This document shows positions 1-9,201 of a stretch of DNA of 64,000 bases, piece by piece (positions within the stretch are counted from its first letter, which is position 1; each line of letters begins with the position of its first letter). The stretch is from Ophiobolus disseminans (taxonomy: Eukaryota; Ascomycota; Dothideomycetes; Pleosporales; Phaeosphaeriaceae): contig MU006222.1 of NCBI GenBank assembly GCA_010093685.1, positions 1,514,856 to 1,578,855 on the forward strand, in the 5' to 3' direction. The notes beneath the pieces are model-generated. The model was not told the DNA's origin, did not search any database, and saw only the letters and a program-made list of their open reading frames with translations. The position numbers and the translations under genes are program-made.

Positions 1-1437
1 TTCCAGTCAATCATCTGAGCTTCGGCATACTCGCGCGCAGATCGCTCATCCCGGACTGTCTCCTGAGCTTCACCAACGCGACGCTCAGCATCAGCTACCG
101 CTTTGACCAGCGAATCAATCTCGGCCTCCTTTCCAGAGAGACTTGCTGTGAGAGAAGACATTTGTGATTGAAATTGCGATTTCACTGACTCCATCTCACG
201 AATAGTCACAGTGGGCAACGACCGTGGCGTCGGTGGAGGTGGGAGCTCGAAGTCTAAGAGGTTGAGCATCTGGCGGCTCTGGCTTGGGGTAGCTGGAACG
301 TAAGATGCACCTTTAGCGGGCGATCGCTGGTTCTGGTAGTATGAACGTAGATCTGGCTGTGTGCTGGACTTAGGGGGTGATCCACGTCCGCGAGCTGGCG
401 AGGTACGTCGGGACTGTGAGAAGGATTGGATTTGCTCCGTGAAGTCGAGCAGCAGATTTGTCGTATCATTTTCCCTGTACGAGCGACGGGGCGTAGGAGA
501 AGGGGTGCGTTCATGACGACGGATCGTTGATGGAGTCATCTGAGCACGAGCACGAGGTGTAGCCTGCCACACAGGTTAGCGTTGAATGTTGTAGAGGCGC
601 GGAATAACTCACGTCTACAGGCGAATCTTTGTTTGGGCTCTTCTGCAGAAAGGCAAACTTGGTCATGTCCAGGCCAGGCATCTCGGAGAACATGCTGAAG
701 CTCGTGTCATCCATATCTGCCGACGTGAGATCTGGGCCGTCTGGATTGAACTCGGTGTTGTCGATGTCAAGATCCAGATCGTACTTGTCGTCGTATGATC
801 TTTCTTTCGTCAAAGTCTGCTGTCTCTCTGTGCGCATTTCGTCCATGAACTTCATGGCCACCGTCAGCCCTTCGTTCTCTCGCAGCGAAGGCTCCTTGTG
901 CGACGAAGACGGCCGTTTCGCAGGAGTTGCCAGTATGTCGAAATCATCGTCTTCGTGAGCGAGTACGCGCTCGGTCTGTTCGGCTGATGGCGCGCAGGAC
1001 GATTTCGCGGGCGACTGGCTTTTGCGCGAGCGGCTGCTCATGGCAGACTCGGGGCGCCCTGCAAGGTTCTTCACCGGCGAATTCTTCATGGGACTAGCAC
1101 GCTTGCTGTTGTCGTTCCTTGCCGCCTCCTCAAAGTCGACCATCAAGTTCTTCACAGGCGACATCTTCACCGGACTCGCGCGGTCCTTCAAACCCATCTT
1201 CTTCTCCGGTGACACCTTGAATGCAGACTGCGGGACATCGTCAAAGTCGACCAGCAGCTTCGACGGCGTGGGCGCAGCGTCAGGCGCAATGTTTTCCTGG
1301 TCGTTGATATCGATATGCGACACGAAAGGTGACGAGGGCGGGTCGTGAAATGTCATGTCAAAGTCGTCGTCCATGGGCAGCGAGTGCGAATCCGAGGGGA
1401 GATTTGCGGGCGAGAGAGGCGACATTGGGTGTGCCAT
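1..1437 (-). CDS. Spindle-associated Scp3/Cut12-like protein, 3'-truncated by window edge
   Basis: Two exons are visible: 1437-613 and 563 to the window edge, so the C-terminus is missing. The intron (564-612) has GTGAGT, a GCTAAC branch and a GGCAG end, and joins two open frames. The start ATG at 1437 is the first in frame. The N-terminal 275 residues are acidic and disordered, with several S-P-x-K motifs of the CDK-site type. Exon 2 contains a conserved-looking segment (NDTTNLLLDFTEQ), then a proline-rich stretch, then a heptad-like coiled coil reaching the window edge. From memory this layout resembles fungal spindle-poison-sensitivity protein Scp3 or Cut12-type spindle pole proteins. The assignment to that family is inference; the coiled coil and phospho-site-rich N-terminus are seen directly. 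Confidence 0.6.
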
Positions 1438-1708
1438 GTTGATTTTAGAATGTGGTAGTGCTATTCAACGTCTGTGTCGTGGGGTAGGTGCATGCACGCA
1501 ATAATGGAGAAGTGTGTTTTTGAGGTCTGTGCTTTGCTTGTTTACCAACATAGTTGGTCGTCATTTCCCGATTGAGCACCGCGCCGAGGCTCCGATTGGA
1601 TCCTAAACACCATCACCTCTATCTACAGGTACATATGCAAAACACCCGATCTTTGTCTATCCGTCTAGAATCCAAAGCCATAGTTGAGCCAAAGTCAAAA
1701 CATCCACT

Positions 1709-3955
1709 TCAATGATTTATCGCACACCGCATCGCTGCTGCTAACCGCTGGTACTCCTTCAACAGCTCCTCGACCTCCTTGAGCTTCAGCTCCTGCGCAT
1801 CTTTCGCTTCTAGGAAGCGCTTCACAGGGGGCGGTGTCTTTTTCAACTGCTCTATTGCCGCTATAGCTTTTGCGCCCTTCTCGTCAGGCGGCAACTCACC
1901 TGTTTCTGTCCGACTCAATGGCTCAGGCGACGGCGACTGCGTTGGCTGTTCGGCGATGGGTGATGGGAGGACAGGGGTACTACTCGAGCTCACAGCACGT
2001 CCGAAACGAGGTAGGACGTTCATGCTGGCAAAGCGGTTCAGTGGGTTTAGGCTGTTGCCCATGTTGCGGAGCGAATCGACTGCCGACGTGTTGCTCGGTG
2101 CGGGAGTCTCTGCCTTGATGGCTGCGGGAGATGGTGTCTTCTCTTCAGTTGCTGCTGACGTGAAAGCAACACGCCGTCCGCTGCTACCAACAGACCTTGT
2201 CGAGTCAGCGCTCCGCTCTCGTATTTGTTTCCTGCCTGCGAAGAGGTCCGACATCTTTGCATCCAACCTCTTCTGGCTTGAGGGCTCGTGACGTTCCTCT
2301 CCCTGTGTCGAGCTGGGAGCGCCCACACTGGAAGCATCGTCATCGTCGTCAATGCGTGTCGGGGAGCTAACAAGCTTTCTGGCATCTTCAAGCGTCTTGG
2401 GAAGTGCTGGCTGTTCGATAATTGGGCTATTGGGATTCCTATCTCGCAGGCCACCGAAAAAGAACTTGAAGCTGGTGTCGAGAGTGTTATTGATCCGACC
2501 CATTGCTTGATCGGCAGAGTCCAGAATTGAGTCGCGCACCGCATCTGAGGCCGCTTCAAATTTGGTCTGCTGTGCTTGAATAAGGTTGCTCAATCTGCGC
2601 TGAGCCTTGGTCGTCGCTGGGCTCGATGGCTCGTTGGCGACGCCTTGCGCGGTAGGGCTAGCTGGCGTTTGTATCAGGTCTGGCGCATCTGACAGGCCCA
2701 GAGCCATGGGCGTTATCTCTGATCTCGGAGTGGACGGTCTTGAGTCCGTTTTCTCGGGCGCTGTCGGCTCGTTGGCGCGTAGCGATGAAAGATCTACTGT
2801 CTCAAGGAACGAGATGGCGGCTTCCAAGTTGACGAGACAGTAGGCCGTCTCGCCGTCCATTCGACTGGAGCCGCGGAATCTCTGGATAAACATGAGATCA
2901 CTGATGACGTTTAGGTAAACGGGTGGCAGTGTGATCAAAGCGTAGATCAGGGTAGGTAGTATCTCATCAGCAGAAGATGTGGCGGGGAAGATCTTGGATA
3001 GGGCTTCGACAATCGATTTGTGGGCTGCAGTAAGGTGCTGGACCTTTCCAAGTGGGTACTTCTCCTCGTTCATCTTCATGATATCCTGGCGAGCCGCAGA
3101 GAGAAGCTCTCTGATCTCGGACTCCCTTTCTTTCGTCCTTTGGCGTTCTTCTTCGGAAAGTGAATCACCAGTCATCAAGAGCTCTTTCAAGCCAATGCCC
3201 ACAAGCGATAGTGCTGCTGTCCGTGAGCGGAGCTTGTGGTCTCTCTCTTCGTCGTCTGTGCTTCTGTGCCGCCATATCCTGGGGTATATTTTCTCGCACA
3301 CGGCTCGCTCCACTGCTTCTTCCAGGGCCAATCGTTTCGTCTCTAACGACTTCCGTGCTTTCTTCCGGTCTGCCATTTCAGACGCACTGAGCATCTGCTG
3401 CTCTCCAGATTGATTACTTCCCTGCCGTATCGAACCTGGTCTACTCGAGGGTGCGGAAGCTTTCTTCGACTGAAACTCATCACTCGTAAGGCGTGCCGAT
3501 AGAGTGGCTATATGAGTATTGATTTTGGATGAGGCGCGGTTGTAAAAGTCTTGGAAGAGGTCGGAGAGGGTGTCGATGGATATGGGAGTGGGGTGGACTT
3601 TGGCAGTAAGGGATTCGAGGAACCTGGTTTGATGGTTAACATGACACGACCCCATACAGAAACACAATGTATACCTCTCAGTCAAACTCCGGATCTCGAT
3701 GGGCAGCTCTTCGAAGCTGTCTGGAGTAGCTTCCTGTACCGCAGCATCTTCACCCTCGTCTTTCTTGACGAAGACATCACCATCGACTGTTTCGTCCTCC
3801 TCCAGGACCATGTGTGTCTTGAGGGGGTCCAGCATATCCGGTACAGGCGGCCCTTGGAGTGTGCTTGCTCGACTTCGTGATAGCGGACTCTTAGGCGCAG
3901 AGTCGAGTCGGGTGAAGGATCGCGAGGGGTGGAGGTTCTTGGGTCGGTCAGGCAT
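1709..3955 (-). CDS. VPS9-domain protein, likely Rab5/Vps21 guanine nucleotide exchange factor
   Basis: One open frame of 748 codons runs from ATG 3955 to the stop at 1709. Bases 3624-3674 look like an in-frame 51-bp intron (GTATAC, GTTAAC branch, CCAG); splicing would give 731 residues. The central region, roughly residues 300-410, has VPS9-domain hallmarks: S-A-D-E-I-L-P-x-L-I-Y, then an F-R-G segment and a G-E-T-A-Y-C-L-V-N-L-E-A-A run. VPS9 domains load GTP on Rab5-class GTPases, driving early endosome fusion and vacuolar sorting. The C-terminal 330 residues are low-complexity, Ser/Pro-rich and end in a short coiled coil. No CUE domain is seen, so it may be closer to Muk1-like than Vps9-like proteins. 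It is divergent from ATG15. Confidence 0.8.
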   Translation of the reverse strand: MPDRPKNLHPSRSFTRLDSAPKSPLSRSRASTLQGPPVPDMLDPLKTHMVLEEDETVDGDVFVKKDEGEDAAVQEATPDSFEELPIEIRSLTERYTLCFCMGSCHVNHQTRFLESLTAKVHPTPISIDTLSDLFQDFYNRASSKINTHIATLSARLTSDEFQSKKASAPSSRPGSIRQGSNQSGEQQMLSASEMADRKKARKSLETKRLALEEAVERAVCEKIYPRIWRHRSTDDEERDHKLRSRTAALSLVGIGLKELLMTGDSLSEEERQRTKERESEIRELLSAARQDIMKMNEEKYPLGKVQHLTAAHKSIVEALSKIFPATSSADEILPTLIYALITLPPVYLNVISDLMFIQRFRGSSRMDGETAYCLVNLEAAISFLETVDLSSLRANEPTAPEKTDSRPSTPRSEITPMALGLSDAPDLIQTPASPTAQGVANEPSSPATTKAQRRLSNLIQAQQTKFEAASDAVRDSILDSADQAMGRINNTLDTSFKFFFGGLRDRNPNSPIIEQPALPKTLEDARKLVSSPTRIDDDDDASSVGAPSSTQGEERHEPSSQKRLDAKMSDLFAGRKQIRERSADSTRSVGSSGRRVAFTSAATEEKTPSPAAIKAETPAPSNTSAVDSLRNMGNSLNPLNRFASMNVLPRFGRAVSSSSTPVLPSPIAEQPTQSPSPEPLSRTETGELPPDEKGAKAIAAIEQLKKTPPPVKRFLEAKDAQELKLKEVEELLKEYQRLAAAMRCAINH

Positions 3956-4381
3956 TGTGGCGACGTGTGCAGTATGACTGCATGTGCTGCGAGGGTGTCG
4001 TGTGCTTGCACGGAGCTCGGGGTGCTACTGAAACAACGTCATGCGGTACGGCATGCGGCGGAGGTGCTTCCTGGCGCGTGTGCCTAAGGTGCGCCCAGGT
4101 CGCCGTGATACCCGCCTGGAGTTGTGAACCGATGAGGCCAATGAATGTGCTGGATCACAAGACAAATGAGTGACTGTGCAGCTGTGCCTGGCATTCGATG
4201 GCAGTGCGGAGGTGTTGTCGCTATCAATGGCCAGACGCTGCGTCCCCGCGACACGTGCAAGTCCCCAGCCGCCGCCGCGTGAAGGTGAACCATCGTCATT
4301 GACGCAGGCAATCGTGATCAGCACGTTCCCCTAGTCCTACCGCCTCAACTCCTTCATACAGCCTTCTACTGCACTCCCACC
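3956..4381. promoter_or_regulatory. Divergent promoter region VPS9-domain gene / ATG15
   Basis: These 426 bp separate the two start codons, which face away from each other, so both upstream regions must lie here. CT-rich stretches occur just before the ATG at 4382. No clear TATA box or named operator was identified. Confidence 0.5.
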
Positions 4382-6382
4382 ATGCGACAACGACCCCTCT
4401 GCAGCTCTGCATCGCGCGTGACGGCATCCCTGTTGCTGTCGTTCCTCGCCGTCAGCAGCGCGACCGAGGTCCCCGTTGCTATCCCCATCCTACCGCCGCC
4501 ACCAGCACCACCACAACCACACAGCGCCGAGAGGGACTTTTCGCTGCGACACATCTTCCACCATGGCACGTACAGATACCCGCATCTCCACCGACGGCTC
4601 GACGTGCCCGAAAATGCAGCAATATGGGCCGCCGACGAGCTGCATTCAACCGAGCGCGAGCCCGTGCCGCGATTGCGCGTCAAATCCGAGGCCATGAGCA
4701 TCCAGCGGCTGGCAGACAGGAGCAAGGAAAACATAGACGGCATACTGGACTGGGGCCGGATGAAAGGGAGAGCCGTGCTGCTGGCCGAGGACGACTGGAC
4801 CACCGACGAGATATCGGGGCCTAATGTCACCGATAAAGAGACGGTCCTGAGCTTTGCGCGCATGGCCTCGAATGCCTACATACTGGAACCAAACACCGGG
4901 GAGTGGGAGGACGTGGGAAGCGGCTTCAACTACACCGAGGACTTTGGCTGGGAGTCGGACGGTCTGCGAGGGCACATCTTCGCCGACACGGAGAACTCGA
5001 CGGTCGTTATCGGCCTCAAGGGCACGTCTCCCGCCATGTTCGACGGGTCAGAGACGACCACCAACGATAAGATCAACGACAACCTCTTCTTCAGCTGCTG
5101 CTGCGGCCAGGGCGGCCAGTACTTGTGGCGACAGGTGTGCGATTGCCAAACCAAGGCATACACGTGCAACTCCACATGTCTCATCACAGCCCTCCGTGAG
5201 AAGAACCGCTACTACTACGCTGCCATGGACCTTTACCACAACGCGACAGCACTGTACCCGGATGCCGAGATCTGGATGGCAGGCCACTCCCTCGGTGGTG
5301 CAGTGTCGTCGTTTCTGTCTCTCACGTTCGGTCACCCCGCTGTCACATTCGAGGCCGTCCCTGAAGCCATGCCAGCCTCACGCTTGGGCCTACCAGTCCC
5401 TCCCGGCCACCAAATTGGCTCACTCCAGCAGCGCCAGTTCACTGGTGGTTTCCACTTCGGACACACCGCGGACCCCATATATATGGGCCAATGCAACCAA
5501 GCCACCAGCGTGTGCACCTTTGGCGGCTACGCCATGCAGAGCGTCTGTCACACCGGAAAAAAGTGCGTCTACGACACCGTCAAAGACTTTGGCTGGCGCG
5601 TCGGCATCGGCACACACAAAATCGTAGAAGTGATTCGCGACGTCATCATGAAGTACGACGAGCCGCCCAAGTGTGAAGCCTACGTCAACTGCACAGACTG
5701 CTACACGTGGGACTACTTCGAAAGCAACGGCTCTGAGACTACGACGTCGAGTACGACGAAATTTACCATGACGTCTACTACGATCAAGACGCGCAGCAGG
5801 ACTGAGACTTGTAAGACGCCGGGATGGTGGGGATGCTTGGATGAAACTACGACTACATCTGGCTCCAAAACCTCGACATCTACGTCAACATCCCCATCTT
5901 CGACATCGACGTGTAAAACTCCTGGCTGGTTCGGCTGCAAAGACGGCGACGACAAAACAACATCTACATCCACCTCCTACTCCCATACGACCACCCCCGC
6001 CCCCGCACCAACACTCACTTCAACCACCCCCCTCCCAACATCAACCTCCTCGTGCAAATACCCCGGCTGGTTCGGCGGCTGCCTCGACGGCAAGGATCCA
6101 CCCGCTCGCACGAAAATTACGTCGGAGTATCCGAGCCCGACGGCGAGTAGTTCGACGTGTACGCATGAAGGGTGGTTTGGGCTGGTGTGTTTGGATGATG
6201 GGAGGAAGAGGGGGAGGACGACGACGACATCAGTGGTAAGTAGGACGAGTACGGTGAGTGCGACAAGTTCGACGACGTGTAAGCATGAGGGCTTTTTTGG
6301 CTTGATTTGTTGGGATAGGGATAAGAAGGGGAGGAAGACTGCGACGAAAGGGGTGGCGGAGGGGGAGGGGATGGAGATGTGA
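4382..6382 (+). CDS. ATG15: Autophagic lipase Atg15 with repeated Cys/Trp tail
   Basis: This single exon encodes 666 residues from the ATG at 4382. Atg15 is the vacuolar phospholipase that dissolves autophagic bodies and Cvt vesicles. A hydrophobic signal-anchor (about residues 15-32) fits its route through the ER and MVB pathway. The lipase elbow A-G-H-S-L-G-G lies near residue 302, with the catalytic Ser in G-H-S-L-G. The surrounding sequence, including the CCCGQGG segment and N-glycosylation sites, fits the family. After about residue 475 comes a Thr/Ser-rich tail with five copies of a C-x3-G-W/F-x-G-x(0-4)-C motif (CKTPGWWGC, CKTPGWFGC, CKYPGWFGGC, CTHEGWFGLVC, CKHEGFFGLIC). Such tails occur in filamentous ascomycete Atg15 but not yeast; their role is unknown to me. 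Confidence 0.93.
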   Translation: MRQRPLCSSASRVTASLLLSFLAVSSATEVPVAIPILPPPPAPPQPHSAERDFSLRHIFHHGTYRYPHLHRRLDVPENAAIWAADELHSTEREPVPRLRVKSEAMSIQRLADRSKENIDGILDWGRMKGRAVLLAEDDWTTDEISGPNVTDKETVLSFARMASNAYILEPNTGEWEDVGSGFNYTEDFGWESDGLRGHIFADTENSTVVIGLKGTSPAMFDGSETTTNDKINDNLFFSCCCGQGGQYLWRQVCDCQTKAYTCNSTCLITALREKNRYYYAAMDLYHNATALYPDAEIWMAGHSLGGAVSSFLSLTFGHPAVTFEAVPEAMPASRLGLPVPPGHQIGSLQQRQFTGGFHFGHTADPIYMGQCNQATSVCTFGGYAMQSVCHTGKKCVYDTVKDFGWRVGIGTHKIVEVIRDVIMKYDEPPKCEAYVNCTDCYTWDYFESNGSETTTSSTTKFTMTSTTIKTRSRTETCKTPGWWGCLDETTTTSGSKTSTSTSTSPSSTSTCKTPGWFGCKDGDDKTTSTSTSYSHTTTPAPAPTLTSTTPLPTSTSSCKYPGWFGGCLDGKDPPARTKITSEYPSPTASSSTCTHEGWFGLVCLDDGRKRGRTTTTSVVSRTSTVSATSSTTCKHEGFFGLICWDRDKKGRKTATKGVAEGEGMEM

Positions 6383-7020
6383 GTTTGTCATAGCCAGCAT
6401 CAGACTGTTTGGAGTGCTTTTAGCATTTACATACCTATAACTAAATCAACGCATACATTGATTGTAATGATTACTATATATGTACACTCCATGGCACGAT
6501 GAAATGTGTCGGATCATGAGCATCAGTAGGTACGTCGGCCGCCCAACACTGCCCAACAAGCCGACGCGATCCTACTTCGGCTCTACTCGTCTCAGATCAT
6601 GTACACCTCTGTAGCACCCTCACGTAGCAATCAGAACTAAGTCGACCATCATCAAACAAAATGCATTCATAGTTATCGTTATTTCCTTTCACTAGTGAGC
6701 CTTCCAACAGAGTGCGTATATTCTCACATTGTAAGGCACATCCTATCTTCAATGGTGTGCACACATTTGCGTCTAGGTACCAGTGCGGACGGTCGTGGAG
6801 ATTGTGCAGATAGATACTTGTAAGACGGGCGAGATATATGCAATTGCGATGTCTATATGTCTGTTCAGGAAATATTCTTGATTAACGCTTGGACTCTAGT
6901 GTAGAAATACTCGACTCACTCGCTGATTGACAACCCACTTGCCCTCATTGCACTAAACACCCATCTATCATCACCCAAGTAATCCTATTCCCTTCCAGAC
7001 AACAACCCAAAACCTACAAA
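6383..7020. other. Intergenic region with a dispersed 50-bp repeat
   Basis: No coding exon is seen. The 3' ends of ATG15 and the next gene converge here. The only notable content is a 50-bp sequence at 6661-6710 repeated in inverted orientation at 41,727-41,776. Confidence 0.6.
6661..6710 (+). repeat. 50-bp dispersed repeat, copy 1 (MITE-end-like)
   Basis: By hand alignment this matches the reverse complement of 41,727-41,776 at 47 of 50 positions. Two of the three differences are C/T transitions. Such conservation between unrelated intergenic regions suggests the end of a small transposable element; the family is not recognised. Confidence 0.7.
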
Positions 7021-8262
7021 TCACTCCCACACACCCTCATCCTCCCAGCCATCCACATCCCAGTCCTCCCAACTCCCCCAACCGTCATCCTCATTCTCGT
7101 CCAACGACTCCATATCCGCAATCCACTCATCCTCGCCCACATCTGAACGTGCTGGCGGTGTGAGTACGCGCTCCGATACGTTTCGTTGCTCCGTATACTC
7201 GATGCACTCGTCGTCACTCGGAGCTGGGCTTGCAGGCGGTGTGAGAACGCGGTCCAGCTGATCGATCCAGTTACTCTGCCAGAGGTCTTCGAGTTCTGAG
7301 CGGGGGGTTGGGGGCGCTGATGGGGGTGGAGTTTGGGTTGATGTGTCGATCAAGGTTAGATGTGAGAGTGGAGACGGAGGGGATTTGTTTTGGATCTGAG
7401 ATGGTGTGGTGGAGAGGTGTATTTTATCTTCGCAAAGTACTGACTGGTCCCATGTTTGCGGAAGTGCGAGGTTGGCGAATGGCGGCAGGTCATTGTGTAT
7501 CGCGGAATCGATTTGATTAAGAGTTGACGGCGAGGGGTCGAGGAGCGAGTTCGGACGATACTGCGACGCCTAGTACCAGTTCTGTCCGGGGTTCGCGGCG
7601 GGGAATATGGCCAGTGGTAACTTCGTTTGCACTACGGAAGTGTTCTGCTCCATAGGCGGCGGCGACGGGGGCAGTAGGGAGTTTGGACGGAATTGTGGTG
7701 CCCAGTGGTGTCTGACGCTCATTGGGGAGAACGTAGCTGGTGGTATTGTGATATTGTCTGCAGGCTTTGGTAAAAGCTCGTCGTTATCGCTTGTTGAATC
7801 CCGACTTTGGATGCGCAGTGCGATGAGTCGCTTACAGAAATCGCTGAAGCTGTCGCTTTTCTGCTCCTCACACTCCTTTGGGACGGTACATTTGGCCTTG
7901 TGACGTTTTCCACCGCGTCTGCCTCGTCGTTTAGTGCCAGCGGCTTTGGTTGGCACAAAGTCGAAGGCCCATCGTGGTTCGGTCGGAGACTGAGCCAGCC
8001 CAGTAAGTATTTCGAATGGGTTTGCTGTGGAGTGGTTAGTCTTGGCTAAGAAACGGACAAGTGCGGGAGAATGCCACTCACGCGAGGGAGAGAGGTCCGG
8101 TTTGTGAGGACAGGTCTCAAGAAAGTATTTTGGGGGTTTGTTTGGAGGGTCAAGAGCCCGGCAATCGAAACAGCGGTAGTCCTGTAGAGGTCGAAACGGC
8201 GCTGGTCGGCTTGAAGTGGGCTGTGCGATGGGATCTGACAACTGCAACTTGGCGAAACCCAT
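7021..8262 (-). CDS. Hypothetical proline-rich protein, three exons, intron spanning an in-frame stop
   Basis: Proposed exons are 8262-8082, 8024-7636 and 7560-7021, giving 369 residues. Intron 1 (8025-8081) has GTGAGT, GACTAAC and CACAG. Intron 2 (7561-7635, 75 bp, GTAGTG...CGCAG) is weaker, but the frame is identical on both sides and it removes the only stop (TAG at 7570-7572). Without it two shorter open frames remain. Start 8262 is the first ATG; codons upstream in frame are non-ATG until a stop. Residues near the start contain a C-x2-C pair (CFDC). A short motif R-P-N-S-L-L-x-P-S-P occurs on both sides of intron 2, and R-V-L-T-P-P-A occurs twice near the acidic, Trp-rich C-terminus. No known domain is recognised. 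Confidence 0.55.
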
Positions 8263-9201
8263 CCTTTGTAAATTGAGAGGCAGGGAAGGTATAGAAATCA
8301 ACAGGGATTAAAACGGAATATAGATGACTTGTCGTAGGATCGAGGTTGTCGGAAAATAGTTGTGGAGAAGCATCGTGCGCATTCTCTGAGGTGGATGCCA
8401 TCGCGTTATCTTTGCCCACGTGGTGATGATTGTGTACCTAGGTAATGACATAAGGAAGGCACGCATGGTAAGCGAAGGTGCCATGTCCGATGAAGGCAAG
8501 AAGAGACGGCACACCCATGGCAGATGAGTTTCTATTAGGAATATTCAAGACAAACATTGCATCTGAGTAACATGGCAAGCGGTGCCGCATACCATTAATT
8601 GCCATTTGTGTAAATGACCTTGAGAGAAGCAAAGAAGGAAAGCGACAGGGAATAGATGGTGGACGAATGAGAATACTCCAACGACAAAACCTGGTTGCCT
8701 TGATTGGTGAGAGCATCAAGATGCGAGTTGTCGTTTTCTTACCACCTTACCGTGTCTCTTTGATGCGATCTACTGGGAAGGCAGCGGTGGCACAGAACTG
8801 CAGAACTAAGGGTGGCTGCCTGAAATTGGTCATGGCGGCCAGATTGCAGTCGGTATATATGGGTCGAACCTGTTCATATATCTCAGTCTCAACCAGAGGG
8901 ACGTGCATTTCCTCCCCGCGTATTAAAGAAATTGTTGTGCAAGACTCCAGGGTGCGCAAAATGGTGGTGTCTTTCTGCTGACTAACTCGGATGCGTCATA
9001 GCTTCAGTTTTATCCCCACATAGTCGGAAGTCTCCATCTTCTGCGCGTTCACTCGCACGCCCCACCACTCGACGTTCGACATTCGACGCCATTCACCTGT
9101 CCCGGGCGCTCCAGGATAATTGGCAACACTGCGGACCTGCTAATACCTGGAGCCGCTGTGAATTGCACTCGTGACTTTCTATTGTGCACTTCATCACTAC
9201 C
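8263..9201. other. Intergenic region, divergent promoters
   Basis: This 0.94-kb stretch lies upstream of two divergent genes. An open frame around 8302-8419 on the minus strand could be an upstream exon of the left gene, but no convincing donor joins it. Otherwise no feature is seen. Confidence 0.4.

Noticed and set aside
4646..5335. Several antisense frames over ATG15
   Set aside because: Shadows of GC-rich third positions in the strong ATG15 coding frame.
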